Counted from the first letter of the stretch, positions 8,411-18,627 are shown. The stretch is 64,000 bases of DNA from Candidatus Thiodiazotropha sp. (GCA_023838465.1 JAIVEQ010000020.1:1-64000), one strand, 5' to 3'. Notes: a model not told the origin generated them from the letters alone. Made by a program: numbers and translations.

Positions 8411-9460
8411 ATGAAACGCTTTTTGCTGATTTACCTGCTGGGACTGGTGCTGCTGCCTGGTCTGTCGGCAGCTGAAACAAGGGCGCTTGAAACGGCAACA
8501 GCTGTAAAACGGGAAGCTGCCAGGGAGTTCTGGTTAGACGGGGTGGTTGAGGCGATTAACCAGACTACACTCTCGGCCCAAACCCAGGGTCAGGTGGAAG
8601 AGATCCTGTTCGATGTGGATGATTTTGTCGAAAAGGGTCAGTTGGTGGTGAACCTGAAGAACACTGAACAGAAGGCTGGTCTAAACCAGGCCAGGGCTGA
8701 TCTGAGAGAGGCGGTTGCCCGCCTACAGGAGGCGGGAGACAATTTTAAGCGGAGTAAGGATCTGTTTGGCCGAAAGCTCACCTCCCAATCCCAGCTGGAC
8801 AAATCCACCGCTGCTGTGAAATCGGCTCGTGCGCGTAAAGAAGCTGCCGATGCCCGTTTGGCAAAGGCGAGCGAGCAGTTCGAGTATACCCGGGTCAAGG
8901 CCCCTTACAGTGGCATAGTCACCCATCGTCATGTACAGGTGGGTGAGATTGCCTCACCCGGTCAGAAGCTGATCAGTGGGATCTCACTTGATCAGTTGCG
9001 AGTCACTGTGGAGTTACCCCAGAGCCTGATTCCTGTGATCCGCGAGCAGGGCAAGGCACGGGTTCTTTTGCCTACCGGTGAAGCGATCGAGGGCCGGGGG
9101 CTGACCATTTTTCCTTTTGCCGATCAGAGCAGCAATACCTTCAAGGTTCGGGTCGATCTGCCAGAAGGTGTCAGTGACCTGTTTCCGGGTATGTTCGTCA
9201 AAACAGCCTTCGCTACCGGCATCAAGCAGGAGTTGGTGGTGCCACGTCAGGCGGTGGTCTACCGTTCTGAGGTGACAGCCGTGTATGTGCTGAGTAAGGA
9301 TGGTCGGGTGCATTTCCGTCATATCCGAGCCGGCCATCCTGTCGCTGAAGGCCTGTTATCAATCATCGCGGGACTCACCGAGGGGGAACAGGTGGCGATT
9401 GATCCAATCGCTGCTGTCACTCTATTGAAACAGCAATTGGCGGAGAGTCATGATGAGTAA
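8411..9460 (+). CDS. RND efflux system periplasmic adaptor subunit (MFP/HlyD family)
   Basis: 349-residue membrane-fusion protein linking an inner-membrane RND pump to an outer-membrane channel. A signal peptide covers residues 1-21 (cleavage after LSAA). The barrel-sandwich half-motifs lie around residues 45-85 (GQVEEILFDVDDFVEKGQLV) and 165-185 (APYSGIVTHRHVQVGE), flanking a coiled-coil hairpin at about 85-160. A beta-barrel and membrane-proximal domain follow. The start has AGGAG eight bases upstream. It overlaps the permease gene by 11 bases, so the two are translationally coupled. The outer-membrane factor is not encoded nearby; a TolC-like protein elsewhere would be needed. Confidence 0.92.
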   Translation: MKRFLLIYLLGLVLLPGLSAAETRALETATAVKREAAREFWLDGVVEAINQTTLSAQTQGQVEEILFDVDDFVEKGQLVVNLKNTEQKAGLNQARADLREAVARLQEAGDNFKRSKDLFGRKLTSQSQLDKSTAAVKSARARKEAADARLAKASEQFEYTRVKAPYSGIVTHRHVQVGEIASPGQKLISGISLDQLRVTVELPQSLIPVIREQGKARVLLPTGEAIEGRGLTIFPFADQSSNTFKVRVDLPEGVSDLFPGMFVKTAFATGIKQELVVPRQAVVYRSEVTAVYVLSKDGRVHFRHIRAGHPVAEGLLSIIAGLTEGEQVAIDPIAAVTLLKQQLAESHDE

Positions 9461-12400
9461 GCTGGGACTTTCAGGGAGCGTTGCCAAACGCTTTCTGATA
9501 ACGGAAATCACGCCACTGCTTGCGTTGGTGGGTCTCCTGCTCGGTGTATTCGCTGTTTTGGTGACGCCCCGGGAAGAGGAGCCGCAGATCAACGTCACCT
9601 TTGCCAATGTCTTTATTCCCTTTCCGGGCGCTACGGCAACCGAGATCGAGAACCTGGTTGCGACCCCGGCGGAACAGGTGTTGTCGGAGATCGACGGCAT
9701 CAAGCATGTCTATTCGACATCACGGCCTGGTATGGCTGTGCTGACAGTCCAGTTCCTGGTGGGTGAGAATCGGGAAGACGCCATCGTGCGCCTCTTCAGT
9801 AAGGTTTACGCGAATCAGGACTGGCTACCCCAAGGGTTGGGAGTAGGACAACCCATCGTCAAGCCGAAAGGGATCGATGATGTGCCTATCGTCACCGCTA
9901 CGCTGTGGTCGGACAATCCGCAGGTGGGCGCCTATGAATTGGGTCAGGTGGCGCACGCCATTGAGTCTGAATTAAAACGGGTACCGGGAACCCGTGATAT
10001 CTACACCATCGGCAATCCTGACCGGGTAGTGCATGTGTTGCTCGATCCCCAGGCGCTGGCTGGTCATGGTGTCGATTTGAGTGATCTGCGTACTGCCCTG
10101 CAGGCAGGCAATCACATTCGGGATAATATCAGTGTCACGGCTGATAACCGCGAGTTGCTGGTGCAGGCGGGTACCTTCCTGACCTCTGCGGAAGAGATCG
10201 GCAACCTGGTGGTTGGGGTGCATGAGGGTAAGGCAGTCTATCTTCGCGATGTAGCGGAGGTGACTCATCAACCCGACCAACCAAAACAATATGTATGGAT
10301 GGGGACGGGTCCTCAAGGTAGTCTCAAGCAGTTGCCCGATGGGGGCAAATTTCCTGCTGTGACGGTGGTCGTGGCAAAGAAGGCCGGTACCAATGCAGTG
10401 GATATCGCCCAGTCGGTGATTGAGCGATTCGAGCAATTGGAGGGTATCTTCATCCCTGAAGGGGTACATGTCACCATTACCCGTAACTACGGTGAGACAG
10501 CTGAGGCCAAGGCCAATAAGCTGATTACCAAGCTTGCTTTCGCCACCCTCTCAGTGGTTGTGCTGGTGTTGCTGACCATTGGTTGGCGTGAAGCGTTTAT
10601 TGTCGGTGCGGCGGTGGTTGTCACCCTGGCGATCACCCTGTTCGCCTCCTGGGCCTGGGGATTTACCCTGAATCGGGTCTCCCTGTTTGCGCTGATCTTC
10701 TCTATCGGCATCCTGGTGGATGATGCCATTGTGGTGGTGGAGAATATCCATCGGCATCTGCAGATGGGCTCCAAGCATTTGCTGGAGGCGATTCCTGAAG
10801 CTGTCGATGAAGTCGGCGGACCCACCATTCTGGCCACCTTCACTGTGATCGCTGCACTGTTGCCGATGGCCTTTGTAACCGGTCTGATGGGACCCTACAT
10901 GAGCCCGATTCCGATCAATGCCAGTACCGGTATGTTGATTTCATTGATTGTGGCTTTTGTTTTCACACCCTGGTTGACCAATCGGGTATTGGCCAGTCAA
11001 GCAGAGCATATCGCCGCCCATGCCAATAGTGATCAAAGCGCCGTGCTGAATCCCTTTTTTACCCGGGTGATGTCACCCTTTCTGTTGGGCAGCCGTGGCA
11101 ATCTGATACGCTGGGTACTGTTGGGAACGATCATGCTGTTGATTGTCGCCTCTGTCTCATTGGTGATAACAAAGTCAGTGGTGCTGAAGATGCTCCCGTT
11201 CGATAACAAGTCAGAATTTCAGGTCGTGCTGGATATGCCGGAAGGTACCAGCCTGGAGCAGACAACCCGGGTGCTGGATGAGTTGGGAGACTATTTGGCC
11301 AGCGTCGAAGAGGTAACCGATTATCAGGTCTATTCTGGCACCTCTTCACCCATCGGATTCAATGGATTGGTTCGACAGTACTACTTGCGCGAAGGTGCGC
11401 ACCTGGGTGACATACAGGTCAATCTGGTGGACAAACACCACCGGGAACGTAAGAGCCACCAGGTGGCCCTGGCTGTACGTGGGCCACTTCAAGCGATCGC
11501 ACAAGCCTATAAAGGCAATGTAAAAGTGGTCGAAGTGCCACCTGGTCCTCCCGTCATGTCACCCCTGGTGGCTGAGGTCTATGGCCTTGACTATGAGGGG
11601 CAGACTGAAGCAGCTTGGGAGATCCGCAGTGTGTTTGAAAATACGGCGGACATCATGGATGTGGATGATAGCGTTGAATATCCATCAGCAAAATTTGTGG
11701 TACGGGTCGATCGGGCCAAGGCCTCACGTCTGGGTGTAGCGCAAAGTACAGTTGCCGAAGCGCTGTCGACCGTGCTGGGTGGTGAGGATGCGAGTTTTCT
11801 ACACGGTGAAAATCTCAAGTATGCGGTACCAATACGGATCGAGTATTCCGAGGCGGATAAAGCGGATCTCGACCAGGTGCTCTCTCTGCGGGTTCGCTCT
11901 CAGGCGGGTAAGCTGGTGCCGCTCACTGAAATCGTTCAAGTGATTCCGCGAGTAAGGGAGTACTCTATTCAGCATAAGGACCTTTTGCCCGTGGTCTATG
12001 TCACTGGCGACATGGCGGGTGAGACTGACAGTCCTCTGTATGGTCTGTTCGATATTTCTGACCAGTTGGAAGGCGAGGGAGGCATCGAACAGTGGTTCCT
12101 TAAACAGCCAGAGAATCCCTATGCCTACAGTCTGAAATGGGATGGTGAGTGGCAGATCACCTACGAGACTTTCCGTGATATGGGTATTGCTTATTCGGTA
12201 GGTCTATTGATGATCTACCTGTTGGTTGTGGCCCAGTTTCGTTCCTATCTGGTGCCACTGGTAATCATGGCGCCCATCCCACTAACTGTGATCGGTATCC
12301 TGCCGGGTCATGCCTTGCTTGGTGCTCAGTTTACCGCGACTTCGATGATCGGCATGATTGCACTGGCCGGTATCATTGTGCGCAACTCAATTCTGCTGGT

Positions 12401-12671
12401 GGACTTCATCAATCAGCAGGTACGGGAAGGTATGGATCTGGAGAAAGCGGTGGTCAACTCAGCGGCAGTACGCGCTAAGCCGATCGCGTTGACGGCAGTG
12501 GCCGCCATGGCGGGAGGTTTCTTCATTCTTGATGATCCGATCTTCAGTGGACTGGCTGTGTCGTTGATCTTTGGTCTGTTCGTCTCCACTGTGCTGACAC
12601 TGGTTGTGATTCCGGTGGTCTACTATGCGGCGATGCGTAACCGGGTTGAGTTCATTCGAGCTGGTGAGTAG
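9450..12671 (+). CDS. RND efflux transporter permease (AcrB/MexB-like superfamily)
   Basis: 1073-residue inner-membrane proton-driven efflux pump subunit, of normal length for the family. It has the RND layout of twelve predicted membrane segments: TM1 near residues 20-40, then a large periplasmic loop with the PGATATEIENLV porter motif. TM2-6 follow around 340-510, with the DDAIVVVENIHRH motif of TM4 containing the proton-relay acidic pair. A second periplasmic loop and TM8-12 follow, ending at about 1060. The N-terminal PREEEPQI motif is characteristic of a subgroup of uncharacterised drug/metabolite RND pumps. Start choice: MM at 9450/9453. Substrate unknown. Confidence 0.92.
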   Translation: MMSKLGLSGSVAKRFLITEITPLLALVGLLLGVFAVLVTPREEEPQINVTFANVFIPFPGATATEIENLVATPAEQVLSEIDGIKHVYSTSRPGMAVLTVQFLVGENREDAIVRLFSKVYANQDWLPQGLGVGQPIVKPKGIDDVPIVTATLWSDNPQVGAYELGQVAHAIESELKRVPGTRDIYTIGNPDRVVHVLLDPQALAGHGVDLSDLRTALQAGNHIRDNISVTADNRELLVQAGTFLTSAEEIGNLVVGVHEGKAVYLRDVAEVTHQPDQPKQYVWMGTGPQGSLKQLPDGGKFPAVTVVVAKKAGTNAVDIAQSVIERFEQLEGIFIPEGVHVTITRNYGETAEAKANKLITKLAFATLSVVVLVLLTIGWREAFIVGAAVVVTLAITLFASWAWGFTLNRVSLFALIFSIGILVDDAIVVVENIHRHLQMGSKHLLEAIPEAVDEVGGPTILATFTVIAALLPMAFVTGLMGPYMSPIPINASTGMLISLIVAFVFTPWLTNRVLASQAEHIAAHANSDQSAVLNPFFTRVMSPFLLGSRGNLIRWVLLGTIMLLIVASVSLVITKSVVLKMLPFDNKSEFQVVLDMPEGTSLEQTTRVLDELGDYLASVEEVTDYQVYSGTSSPIGFNGLVRQYYLREGAHLGDIQVNLVDKHHRERKSHQVALAVRGPLQAIAQAYKGNVKVVEVPPGPPVMSPLVAEVYGLDYEGQTEAAWEIRSVFENTADIMDVDDSVEYPSAKFVVRVDRAKASRLGVAQSTVAEALSTVLGGEDASFLHGENLKYAVPIRIEYSEADKADLDQVLSLRVRSQAGKLVPLTEIVQVIPRVREYSIQHKDLLPVVYVTGDMAGETDSPLYGLFDISDQLEGEGGIEQWFLKQPENPYAYSLKWDGEWQITYETFRDMGIAYSVGLLMIYLLVVAQFRSYLVPLVIMAPIPLTVIGILPGHALLGAQFTATSMIGMIALAGIIVRNSILLVDFINQQVREGMDLEKAVVNSAAVRAKPIALTAVAAMAGGFFILDDPIFSGLAVSLIFGLFVSTVLTLVVIPVVYYAAMRNRVEFIRAGE

Positions 12672-12695
12672 TAAATGATTATAGACTTTGTACAT

Positions 12696-12711
12696 CCTCC
12701 CTCCGGGGAGG
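12696..12711. terminator. weak hairpin between convergent genes
   Basis: Stem of 6 bp CCTCCC/GGGAGG with loop TCCG, between the end of the RND permease and the end of the GNAT gene. There is no T-run, so termination is only a guess. Confidence 0.3.
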
Positions 12712-12730
12712 CATGCTGTCGTATGTAGCG

Positions 12731-13240
12731 TTAGCGATTATTATCCTGCCATGTCCTTCTATAGAGACGCATGTGGATTAGGACTGAAAATTTACCATCA
12801 GGCAGGCTACGCTGTTCAAGGTCATAGGGCCTAAAGCCGAGTGAGGCATAGAGTAGCAGTGCCGGTGTATTGAAATTGAAAACTGAGATATGCACTTCAG
12901 ACGCATATCGATTGAAAATAATGTCACACATATGACGAATGAGTCGCTTGCCTATGCCCTGGCTTCGATAGGCATCTGATATGACAACATTGCCAATAAA
13001 TAACTTATCACCAGATAGGTTTTCATAAAGGTTGGCAAACCCGATGACCCGCTCCTGGTCCAGTACAACCGTGAAGTCACTTCGTTCTTTGCTGAGTTGA
13101 TTGAGTTGTGCTGTATCGAAGGGCCAGATGCCTGATGGATAGACCAGATATAACTCTTCAGGAGAAGTAATCAACCGCAAGATGCCACTATAGTGAGATA
13201 CATTAGCTACTACGATTTTATACTGGTTTGTATGGTTCAT
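12731..13240 (-). CDS. GNAT family N-acetyltransferase
   Basis: 169-residue acyl-CoA-dependent N-acetyltransferase fold. The acetyl-CoA pyrophosphate-binding motif appears as SQGIGKRLIRHM at about residues 110-121, preceded by the beta-4 strand FIGNVVISDAYR. The later NFNTPALLLYASLGF segment is the conserved C-terminal GNAT motif. Length is typical. It is an isolated gene with no partner indicating its substrate, which could be an amino group on a protein, a polyamine or a small molecule. Confidence 0.85.
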   Translation of the reverse strand: MNHTNQYKIVVANVSHYSGILRLITSPEELYLVYPSGIWPFDTAQLNQLSKERSDFTVVLDQERVIGFANLYENLSGDKLFIGNVVISDAYRSQGIGKRLIRHMCDIIFNRYASEVHISVFNFNTPALLLYASLGFRPYDLEQRSLPDGKFSVLIHMRLYRRTWQDNNR

Positions 13241-13433
13241 ATTAGCGAATAAATATTGTAAATATATTAGCTATCTCTCTGTGGTTGAGATGATAAGAGG
13301 TCAATGACTATGAATCGAACTTTATCTTATTAAGGTGTAAATCCTAATGCTTTAGTTTACGCTCCGAGTATGATGACATCATTATTCAGTACTATCAGTT
13401 AGCTGTAGGAATATGGTGCTGGTAGATAGGTGT

Positions 13434-13874
13434 CTATTTAAGTTTTACATGCTTGAGTTCAATCCACTCCTCAGGTTGCATATTGTTGAGGCGGGCCCAT
13501 GATTGAAATATTTCATAAACGAACACGTGCAGACCCTTATTATAATGAGCTGTGATCTCCTTGGATTGGGGCGCGCTTTTTGCATTAACTGATAAGGCAG
13601 TAATAGTGTAGACCTTAGGAAGCCTTAGCTTGGATTTTCGAAGAACTGATTGTTTACGAGAAGAGTTTGTAAAACCAGATTCATTTGATGCACTCTTTTT
13701 GTTTCGTATGCCATTGGGATTAATGCGACAGTTTTTGTCTAATGCGATACAGCCTTTGCCACAAGGTTTGCCCTTAATGCAATTCTTGGCATGGATGGTA
13801 GTGGAGGTGACAAAGAAAAGCGAAACAATAGTAGATATTATGAGATAGTCCTTTTTATTCATATATGATTCCAT
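13434..13874 (-). CDS. small secreted cysteine-rich protein of unknown function
   Basis: 146 residues from 13874. The better start is the second Met (MNKKDYL, 13862), which has a GGA-like site upstream. A signal peptide runs to about residue 29 (TTIHA-KN). The mature N-terminus carries a compact Cys motif KNCIKGKPCGKGCIALDKNC, with four Cys that could form disulfides or bind metal. A lysine/serine-rich linker follows. The C-terminal half (about 85-146) ends with SWARLNNMQPEEWIELKHV and could be a small SH3-like domain, though this is not certain. I do not recognise a functional family. It sits next to an MmcQ-like gene on the same strand. Confidence 0.65.
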   Translation of the reverse strand: MESYMNKKDYLIISTIVSLFFVTSTTIHAKNCIKGKPCGKGCIALDKNCRINPNGIRNKKSASNESGFTNSSRKQSVLRKSKLRLPKVYTITALSVNAKSAPQSKEITAHYNKGLHVFVYEIFQSWARLNNMQPEEWIELKHVKLK

Positions 13875-13902
13875 TCACGGTTGAAAATTTGGATGGGTAT
13901 GG

Positions 13903-14265
13903 TTATTGGTATTGCTGCTGAAGTTGTCCTTTCTCTCTCTTGGTTAGCTTGCTCACTACCAGTTTATAGGATTCGTTGACCAAATCAATCAGTATGTGAT
14001 TCGGTAATTCATCTGTCAGTGAAATGGTAATCCAGTGCTTTTTGTTCATGTAATAACCGGGGATGATCGACTTATATTTAGCAACAAGTACTTCAGCATC
14101 GGCAGGGCCGCATTTAAGCGTTACTCTCGCTGGATCCTCTTTTTGCGAGACTAGTGCAAACATTTTGTTCATGACCTTAAATACAAGGGCCTCGGGTCCA
14201 AATGGATAACTACTTTCAGAGGCTGGTAATTGTGAGAGACTCGTTTCCAGTTCAAGTTTATTCAT
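13903..14265 (-). CDS. MmcQ/YjbR family DNA-binding protein
   Basis: 120-residue cytoplasmic protein with the YjbR/MmcQ fold (double-wing DNA-binding-like). Recognisable landmarks are YPFGPEALVFKV near 20, MFALVSQ near 35, LKCGPADAEVLV near 49 and the closing GYYMNKKHWITISL motif near 70-83, all typical of the family. Length is normal. The biological role of the family is not settled. It lies 28 bases upstream of the Cys-rich secreted protein gene on the same strand. Confidence 0.85.
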   Translation of the reverse strand: MNKLELETSLSQLPASESSYPFGPEALVFKVMNKMFALVSQKEDPARVTLKCGPADAEVLVAKYKSIIPGYYMNKKHWITISLTDELPNHILIDLVNESYKLVVSKLTKREKGQLQQQYQ

Positions 14266-14723
14266 ATCACTAATGGCTTGGTGATGTTCCTGTGATTGAA
14301 ACAGTGTTTATGGAAAATCCAAAATTTAAGTGTCTTAAGTTTCTATTGCTTGATTGTTGAAATCATTTGCTATTGACCGACCAGAATTATAACTGTTCCA
14401 GATCAACTGCCACACTCACAGCTATTGCATAGACGCCGAATGGTGCTTAACTTAAAGTGATATGTAGCATTAATGTACGGGTTTAGGCTTCCATTACATT
14501 ATGGTGGGATTCTGGGCTCCATCCAGCCAAAAACTAGGGATGTAGGGTGGATAATCAGGAAACTATTTTCAAGTTATCTAGCCAGTGTCACTGTCTGGTT
14601 GATTGTGGATGTAAATGAGTGGAAATGTCTTTTGCAAGATGCTGCGACCACATTGTATGTTTAGTACATCTTCCGTGAACATACAATGTGGCCTGTTATG
14701 CCTGCAGCTCAATCCTGGTATGC
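14266..14723. other. gene-free stretch with a perfect inverted repeat
   Basis: 458 bases between the MmcQ-like gene and the end of the chemoreceptor gene. A 63-residue open frame at 14473-14664 has no ribosome-binding site or recognisable motif and is rejected. The only clear structure is the 14-bp inverted repeat at 14648-14691. The left part must hold the promoter of the minus-strand MmcQ-like gene. Confidence 0.4.
14648..14691. repeat. perfect 14-bp inverted repeat
   Basis: Arms CCACATTGTATGTT (14648-14661) and AACATACAATGTGG (14678-14691) are perfectly complementary around a 16-base loop. It lies 33 bases beyond the stop of the minus-strand chemoreceptor gene. No T-run follows on either strand, so a role as transcript end hairpin, protein site or relic element is open. 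Confidence 0.7.
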
Positions 14724-16628
14724 TCAACCTGCTATACGAAACTGCTTGACTAAATTATTTAAAGTGGACATTAGCTGTGATATTTCATTACTGGTGCCAG
14801 CAATGTCATTAGCATGATTTGTTGTTTCTTCAGCATCGTCACTGATGTTGTGGATATTGTGGTCAATCTCAGTGGCTACGCTACTCTGTTCCTCAACTGC
14901 ACTGGCAATTTGTGTATTAAGATCGCTGATAGTGTGTGCCGCTTCTGTAATGGATACCAGTGAGCTGCCTGCAGCTTCAGCTTCATGGACGCTCTTCTCA
15001 GCAAGGCTACGGCCGTTCTCCATCGCGCTGACCGCATTCGCTGCGCCTGCTTGTACATGTTCTATCATGCGCTGTATCTCTTCAGTGGATTCCTGGGTTC
15101 TCTTTGCCAGGGTTCGTACTTCGTCTGCAACAACGGCAAATCCCCGACCTTGTTCACCTGCCCTTGCGGCTTCAATAGCGGCATTGAGCGCAAGCAGATT
15201 GGTCTGATCGGCAATGCCTCTGATGACATCCAATATACCACCAATCTCTTGCGAGTCTGCTGCCAGTTTTTCAATCACATTGGCAACTTGTTGGACTTCT
15301 GATGCCAGACTGTTAATCGAGGTGATGGTCTCGGTGACTACCTTCTGACCTTTATTGGCCTCGCCGTCAGAATTCCTTGCTGCTTGTGCAGCACTCTCCA
15401 CATTTCTTGCAACTTCTCCTACAGATGCGGTCATCTGTGTCATGGCTGTTGCAACCTGACTGGTTTCTCCATTCAGGTGTTGCATATTTTGCAGGCTTTG
15501 ACTGCTACTTTGAGACATCTGAATGCTGGAAGTTGCCAACCGCTCGCTTGCGGATTTCAACTCTTTAATGACATCATGAATCTTGGTGATAAAAAGGTTG
15601 AAGCTCTTGCCAATTTGAGTGATTTCGTCATTGCCGGTAACGTCAAGTTTCTTGGTCAGATCCCCATTACCATGAGCAATATCACGCATTCGAGCGTCAA
15701 CCGCATCGAGGCGTCTGGTAATCGAGCGCATGATTGCAAGTACTGCAAAGATTAACACGACTGCTAGGATGATGGATGTTGTGGCAATAGTAGCTTTCAG
15801 CGTAGTACGAATTGAGGCTATTTCAGTGCTGAGGTAGTTGTGCATCACTTCAATCTTCTTCTCAGCATTGTGTACGGCATTACGTAACTCACCGAGCTTC
15901 CCATCCTTAGAAGTGAGTCCTTTTGTTTTCGATGAATCAGCAAATTGGTGGAACGATTTACGGTACAGTTGCATGCTTGTCTGGATGTCTTGTTGAGCTG
16001 ATTCTCCGATTGATGCGGTCGATAAGGCGTTCAACAACTTGTTGTAGTTATCATCGAACTGAGTCAAATATTTTGGGTTCATGCGTAGCATGAAATCCTT
16101 CTCATTTCGTCTCAGCATCAACATATCGACCATCAATCGATTTTCACCGATCTCCTTGATGAGTCCCTCTGCATTGCGAACTGAATCCCTTAGTTTTCCG
16201 TATAGACCACTCTTTTCATCAAGGCCGATGATCTCTTGAAGGGCTGATACTTCATTGAACAGTGCAGAATATTGCTTGAGATCCTTGACCAGGTTGTCAA
16301 CGGTCTCTCTATTAAGGTCAAGCGTCTGCACTTCATCAGTTAATTCAACCAGTCGGATATCGAGGGATTTCGCTCGCTGGTTAAAGGCATCACGATATTT
16401 TAAGGTTCGTCTGGAGAGAAAGTCTTTTTCACTGCGCCGTAGTGAGAGCATGTCAATTTCTACCTTGCCAAGCAGGCTACCGGTATCCCTGAGACCTTCT
16501 ATACGATTCATGGCGTAATTCATCAGTATGATCATCACAACCATGATCGATGCAATGCTGACGGCAAGGATAGTCAGTCTTTTCTTGATAGTCATTCTAG
16601 GGCTCGCAGATTGGCGTATATTTGCCAA
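14724..16628 (-). CDS. methyl-accepting chemotaxis protein with HBM sensor domain
   Basis: Transmembrane chemoreceptor of 634 residues from a TTG at 16628; the internal ATG at 16595 (MTIKKRL) is the likelier start, giving 623. TM1 lies at about residues 17-38 and TM2 at about 277-299. The periplasmic part is a long helical region with two repeats of the RRxEKDF motif (RRSEKDFL near 64, RRNEKDFM near 172). These are the hallmark of the helical bimodular (HBM) ligand-binding domain, known for sensing organic acids. A HAMP domain follows, then the MCP signalling domain with the hairpin tip [17 protein letters not shown]. There is no C-terminal CheR-tethering pentapeptide. No che genes are nearby. 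Confidence 0.93.
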   Translation of the reverse strand: MANIRQSASPRMTIKKRLTILAVSIASIMVVMIILMNYAMNRIEGLRDTGSLLGKVEIDMLSLRRSEKDFLSRRTLKYRDAFNQRAKSLDIRLVELTDEVQTLDLNRETVDNLVKDLKQYSALFNEVSALQEIIGLDEKSGLYGKLRDSVRNAEGLIKEIGENRLMVDMLMLRRNEKDFMLRMNPKYLTQFDDNYNKLLNALSTASIGESAQQDIQTSMQLYRKSFHQFADSSKTKGLTSKDGKLGELRNAVHNAEKKIEVMHNYLSTEIASIRTTLKATIATTSIILAVVLIFAVLAIMRSITRRLDAVDARMRDIAHGNGDLTKKLDVTGNDEITQIGKSFNLFITKIHDVIKELKSASERLATSSIQMSQSSSQSLQNMQHLNGETSQVATAMTQMTASVGEVARNVESAAQAARNSDGEANKGQKVVTETITSINSLASEVQQVANVIEKLAADSQEIGGILDVIRGIADQTNLLALNAAIEAARAGEQGRGFAVVADEVRTLAKRTQESTEEIQRMIEHVQAGAANAVSAMENGRSLAEKSVHEAEAAGSSLVSITEAAHTISDLNTQIASAVEEQSSVATEIDHNIHNISDDAEETTNHANDIAGTSNEISQLMSTLNNLVKQFRIAG

Positions 16629-16846
16629 AAGTTGCTCTTATCTTGCAATGAACTATTTCAAGATAAGACGGGTTGTCTCACTACTCAGACGGAACTGAGG
16701 TCGATCCATCGGCAGTTATCCAGGTATGTATATCTTGCAAGGTATTCAAATAGCCATATCGTTAGTGCAGACCTGTGCAATCATATGTGCTATCGGCACT
16801 TTCTAACCGGTCTTTAGGGATATTTCCGTTCTGGATAGATGGAAAA

Positions 16847-17629
16847 TTAGTTGTTCAAGCGACGCCATGGCAAGCGGAAGGGTGCCGGTGACGGACCAGC
16901 AGATAGATTCATCTCGATGGCATAGGCTTTTTCAAGATTTTGCGGGGTGAGAACCTGATTGGCATCACCCTCTGCCAGGGTGCGACCTCGATAGAGCAGT
17001 TTCAATCTTTTGCAAAAGTGGGCTGCCAGGTTCAGATCATGCAATACAACGATAACCGAGTGGCCCGCCTCGCAGTGTTTGCTGAGCAGTGTCATCACAT
17101 CGAGTTGATGTGCAGGGTCCAGCGCTGAGACTGGTTCATCGGCGAGAAGAATGTCAGGTTCTGAAACCATTGCGCGGGCCAATACAGCCCGTGCCTGCTC
17201 ACCGCCGGAAAGGGTGTTGAAAGGACGATCACGATAGGGCAGAAGGTCAGTTTCAGTGATGACTCTATCAATTATTTCTGTGTCATAGGGGCCGGGGTGT
17301 TGCCAGGCTTCCAGATGGGGAATACGTCCAAGCGCCACCAGACGCTCAACACTCATAGGCCAGGCGATTTCACTCATTTGTGGCAGATAGGCGATACGCC
17401 GTGCCCGCTCGCGGGGTGTAAAGGTTGAGATCGGTCTACCCTCAAGAGTGAGCATTCCTTTGTCAGCTGTGATAGCTCCGGCAAGCAATCGCAACAAGGT
17501 ACTTTTGCCGGCACCATTCGGACCGATCAGCCCCAACATCTCCCCCCCTGTAAGTGTGATATCAACACCGTCAAGGATCGGTTGGGCATCGCAACTGAAG
17601 CAGAGGGCCTGTCCACTCAGTAGATTCAT
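16847..17629 (-). CDS. btuD: cobalamin ABC transporter ATP-binding protein BtuD
   Basis: 260-residue ABC ATPase that energises vitamin B12 import across the inner membrane. Walker A is GPNGAGKST (about residues 36-44), the Q-loop region is YLPQMSE, the signature is LSGGEQAR (about 140) and Walker B is ILLADEP (about 160), with a switch His in VVLHDLN. By sequence alone it could be a haem or siderophore (HmuV/FecE) ATPase. Its place as last gene of the riboswitch-controlled btuBFCD operon assigns cobalamin. It overlaps btuC by 4 bases. Confidence 0.88.
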   Translation of the reverse strand: MNLLSGQALCFSCDAQPILDGVDITLTGGEMLGLIGPNGAGKSTLLRLLAGAITADKGMLTLEGRPISTFTPRERARRIAYLPQMSEIAWPMSVERLVALGRIPHLEAWQHPGPYDTEIIDRVITETDLLPYRDRPFNTLSGGEQARAVLARAMVSEPDILLADEPVSALDPAHQLDVMTLLSKHCEAGHSVIVVLHDLNLAAHFCKRLKLLYRGRTLAEGDANQVLTPQNLEKAYAIEMNLSAGPSPAPFRLPWRRLNN

Positions 17630-18627
17630 AGACCACTCCTTTTACCCTGTATGATCAGCCACAGAAAGAAGGGGGCACCGATCAATGCGGTGACAACACC
17701 GACCTTGATCTCCCCTTGGGCCGGTAACAGACGCACACCGATATCTGCCAGCAACAACAGCAAGCCCCCTCCCATGGCACTGGGAACCAGCAATCTGCTC
17801 GGCTGATAGCCCACTAAAGGTCGCAGCAGGTGGGGCACTACCAGTCCAATGAAGCCGATGGCGCCGGTGACCGATATGGCTGAACCTATGGCCAATGCCA
17901 CGGCAAGAAACAGACGCCTCCTCAGGCGTGGCAGTTCAGCGCCCATAGAGCTGGCGGTCTCCTCTCCAAAGGTCAATAGGTCGAGGGAGCGGCCCTGACG
18001 CCCTATCATCATCCACCCTGCCAGGGTGCCAGGGAGCAGGATCCAGAGTTCATTGCTGCTGATATTCGCCAGTGAGCCGAGCATCCACAGTGCAATCTCC
18101 TGTACGGCATAAGGGCTGGGAGCCAGATTGAGCAGCAGGGAGACCAGTGCCAGGGTAAATGCGTTGACCGCGACACCCGCCAGGATCAGGGTCAGGGTAC
18201 CGGCATCCCGGCCCGCCAGGAGATAGACCGTCAGGGTGGCGAGTAACGCACCGATCATGCCACCCAGGGGAAGCGCGTAGGTAAAAAGCGATGCGAGACC
18301 GAAATAGAGGGTGATGACCGCGCCGAGGGCAGCACCACTTGCACTGCCAACAAGGCCAGGGCTGGCCAGGGGGTTACGCAGTAGAGATTGCATCACAGCG
18401 CCGCAAAGGCCGAGAGAAGCCCCGGCCAGCAAGGCCACCAAGGTTCTGGGAATACGCAGTTCGGTCAGGATCAGACCGTAGATCCCGGTATTGCCAGCAA
18501 AGCTCTCATGCAAGGCATCCATCAGGGGTATGGCCTGACTGCCAATCAACAGGGAGAGAAGTGCAGTGAGGATGATTAAACCCCCTAGTGAGAACAGTAG
18601 CCTGTGCTGGACCATGGCAGCTATCAT
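17626..18627 (-). CDS. btuC: cobalamin ABC transporter permease BtuC
   Basis: 333-residue FecCD-family inner-membrane permease with about ten hydrophobic segments. The conserved family stretches GASLGLCGAVMQSLLRNPLA (near residue 67) and IGFIGLVVPHLLRP (near 255) are present. It dimerises and works with BtuD (4-base overlap) and the periplasmic binding protein BtuF, whose gene ends 35 bases upstream. The Met at 18627 is used here; the Met four codons later is an alternative. Specificity for B12 rests on the operon and riboswitch. Confidence 0.9.
   Translation of the reverse strand: MIAAMVQHRLLFSLGGLIILTALLSLLIGSQAIPLMDALHESFAGNTGIYGLILTELRIPRTLVALLAGASLGLCGAVMQSLLRNPLASPGLVGSASGAALGAVITLYFGLASLFTYALPLGGMIGALLATLTVYLLAGRDAGTLTLILAGVAVNAFTLALVSLLLNLAPSPYAVQEIALWMLGSLANISSNELWILLPGTLAGWMMIGRQGRSLDLLTFGEETASSMGAELPRLRRRLFLAVALAIGSAISVTGAIGFIGLVVPHLLRPLVGYQPSRLLVPSAMGGGLLLLLADIGVRLLPAQGEIKVGVVTALIGAPFFLWLIIQGKRSGL

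Noticed and set aside
14473..14664. 63-codon open frame before the chemoreceptor terminator region
   Set aside because: No ribosome-binding site; its end runs into the inverted repeat at 14648-14691.
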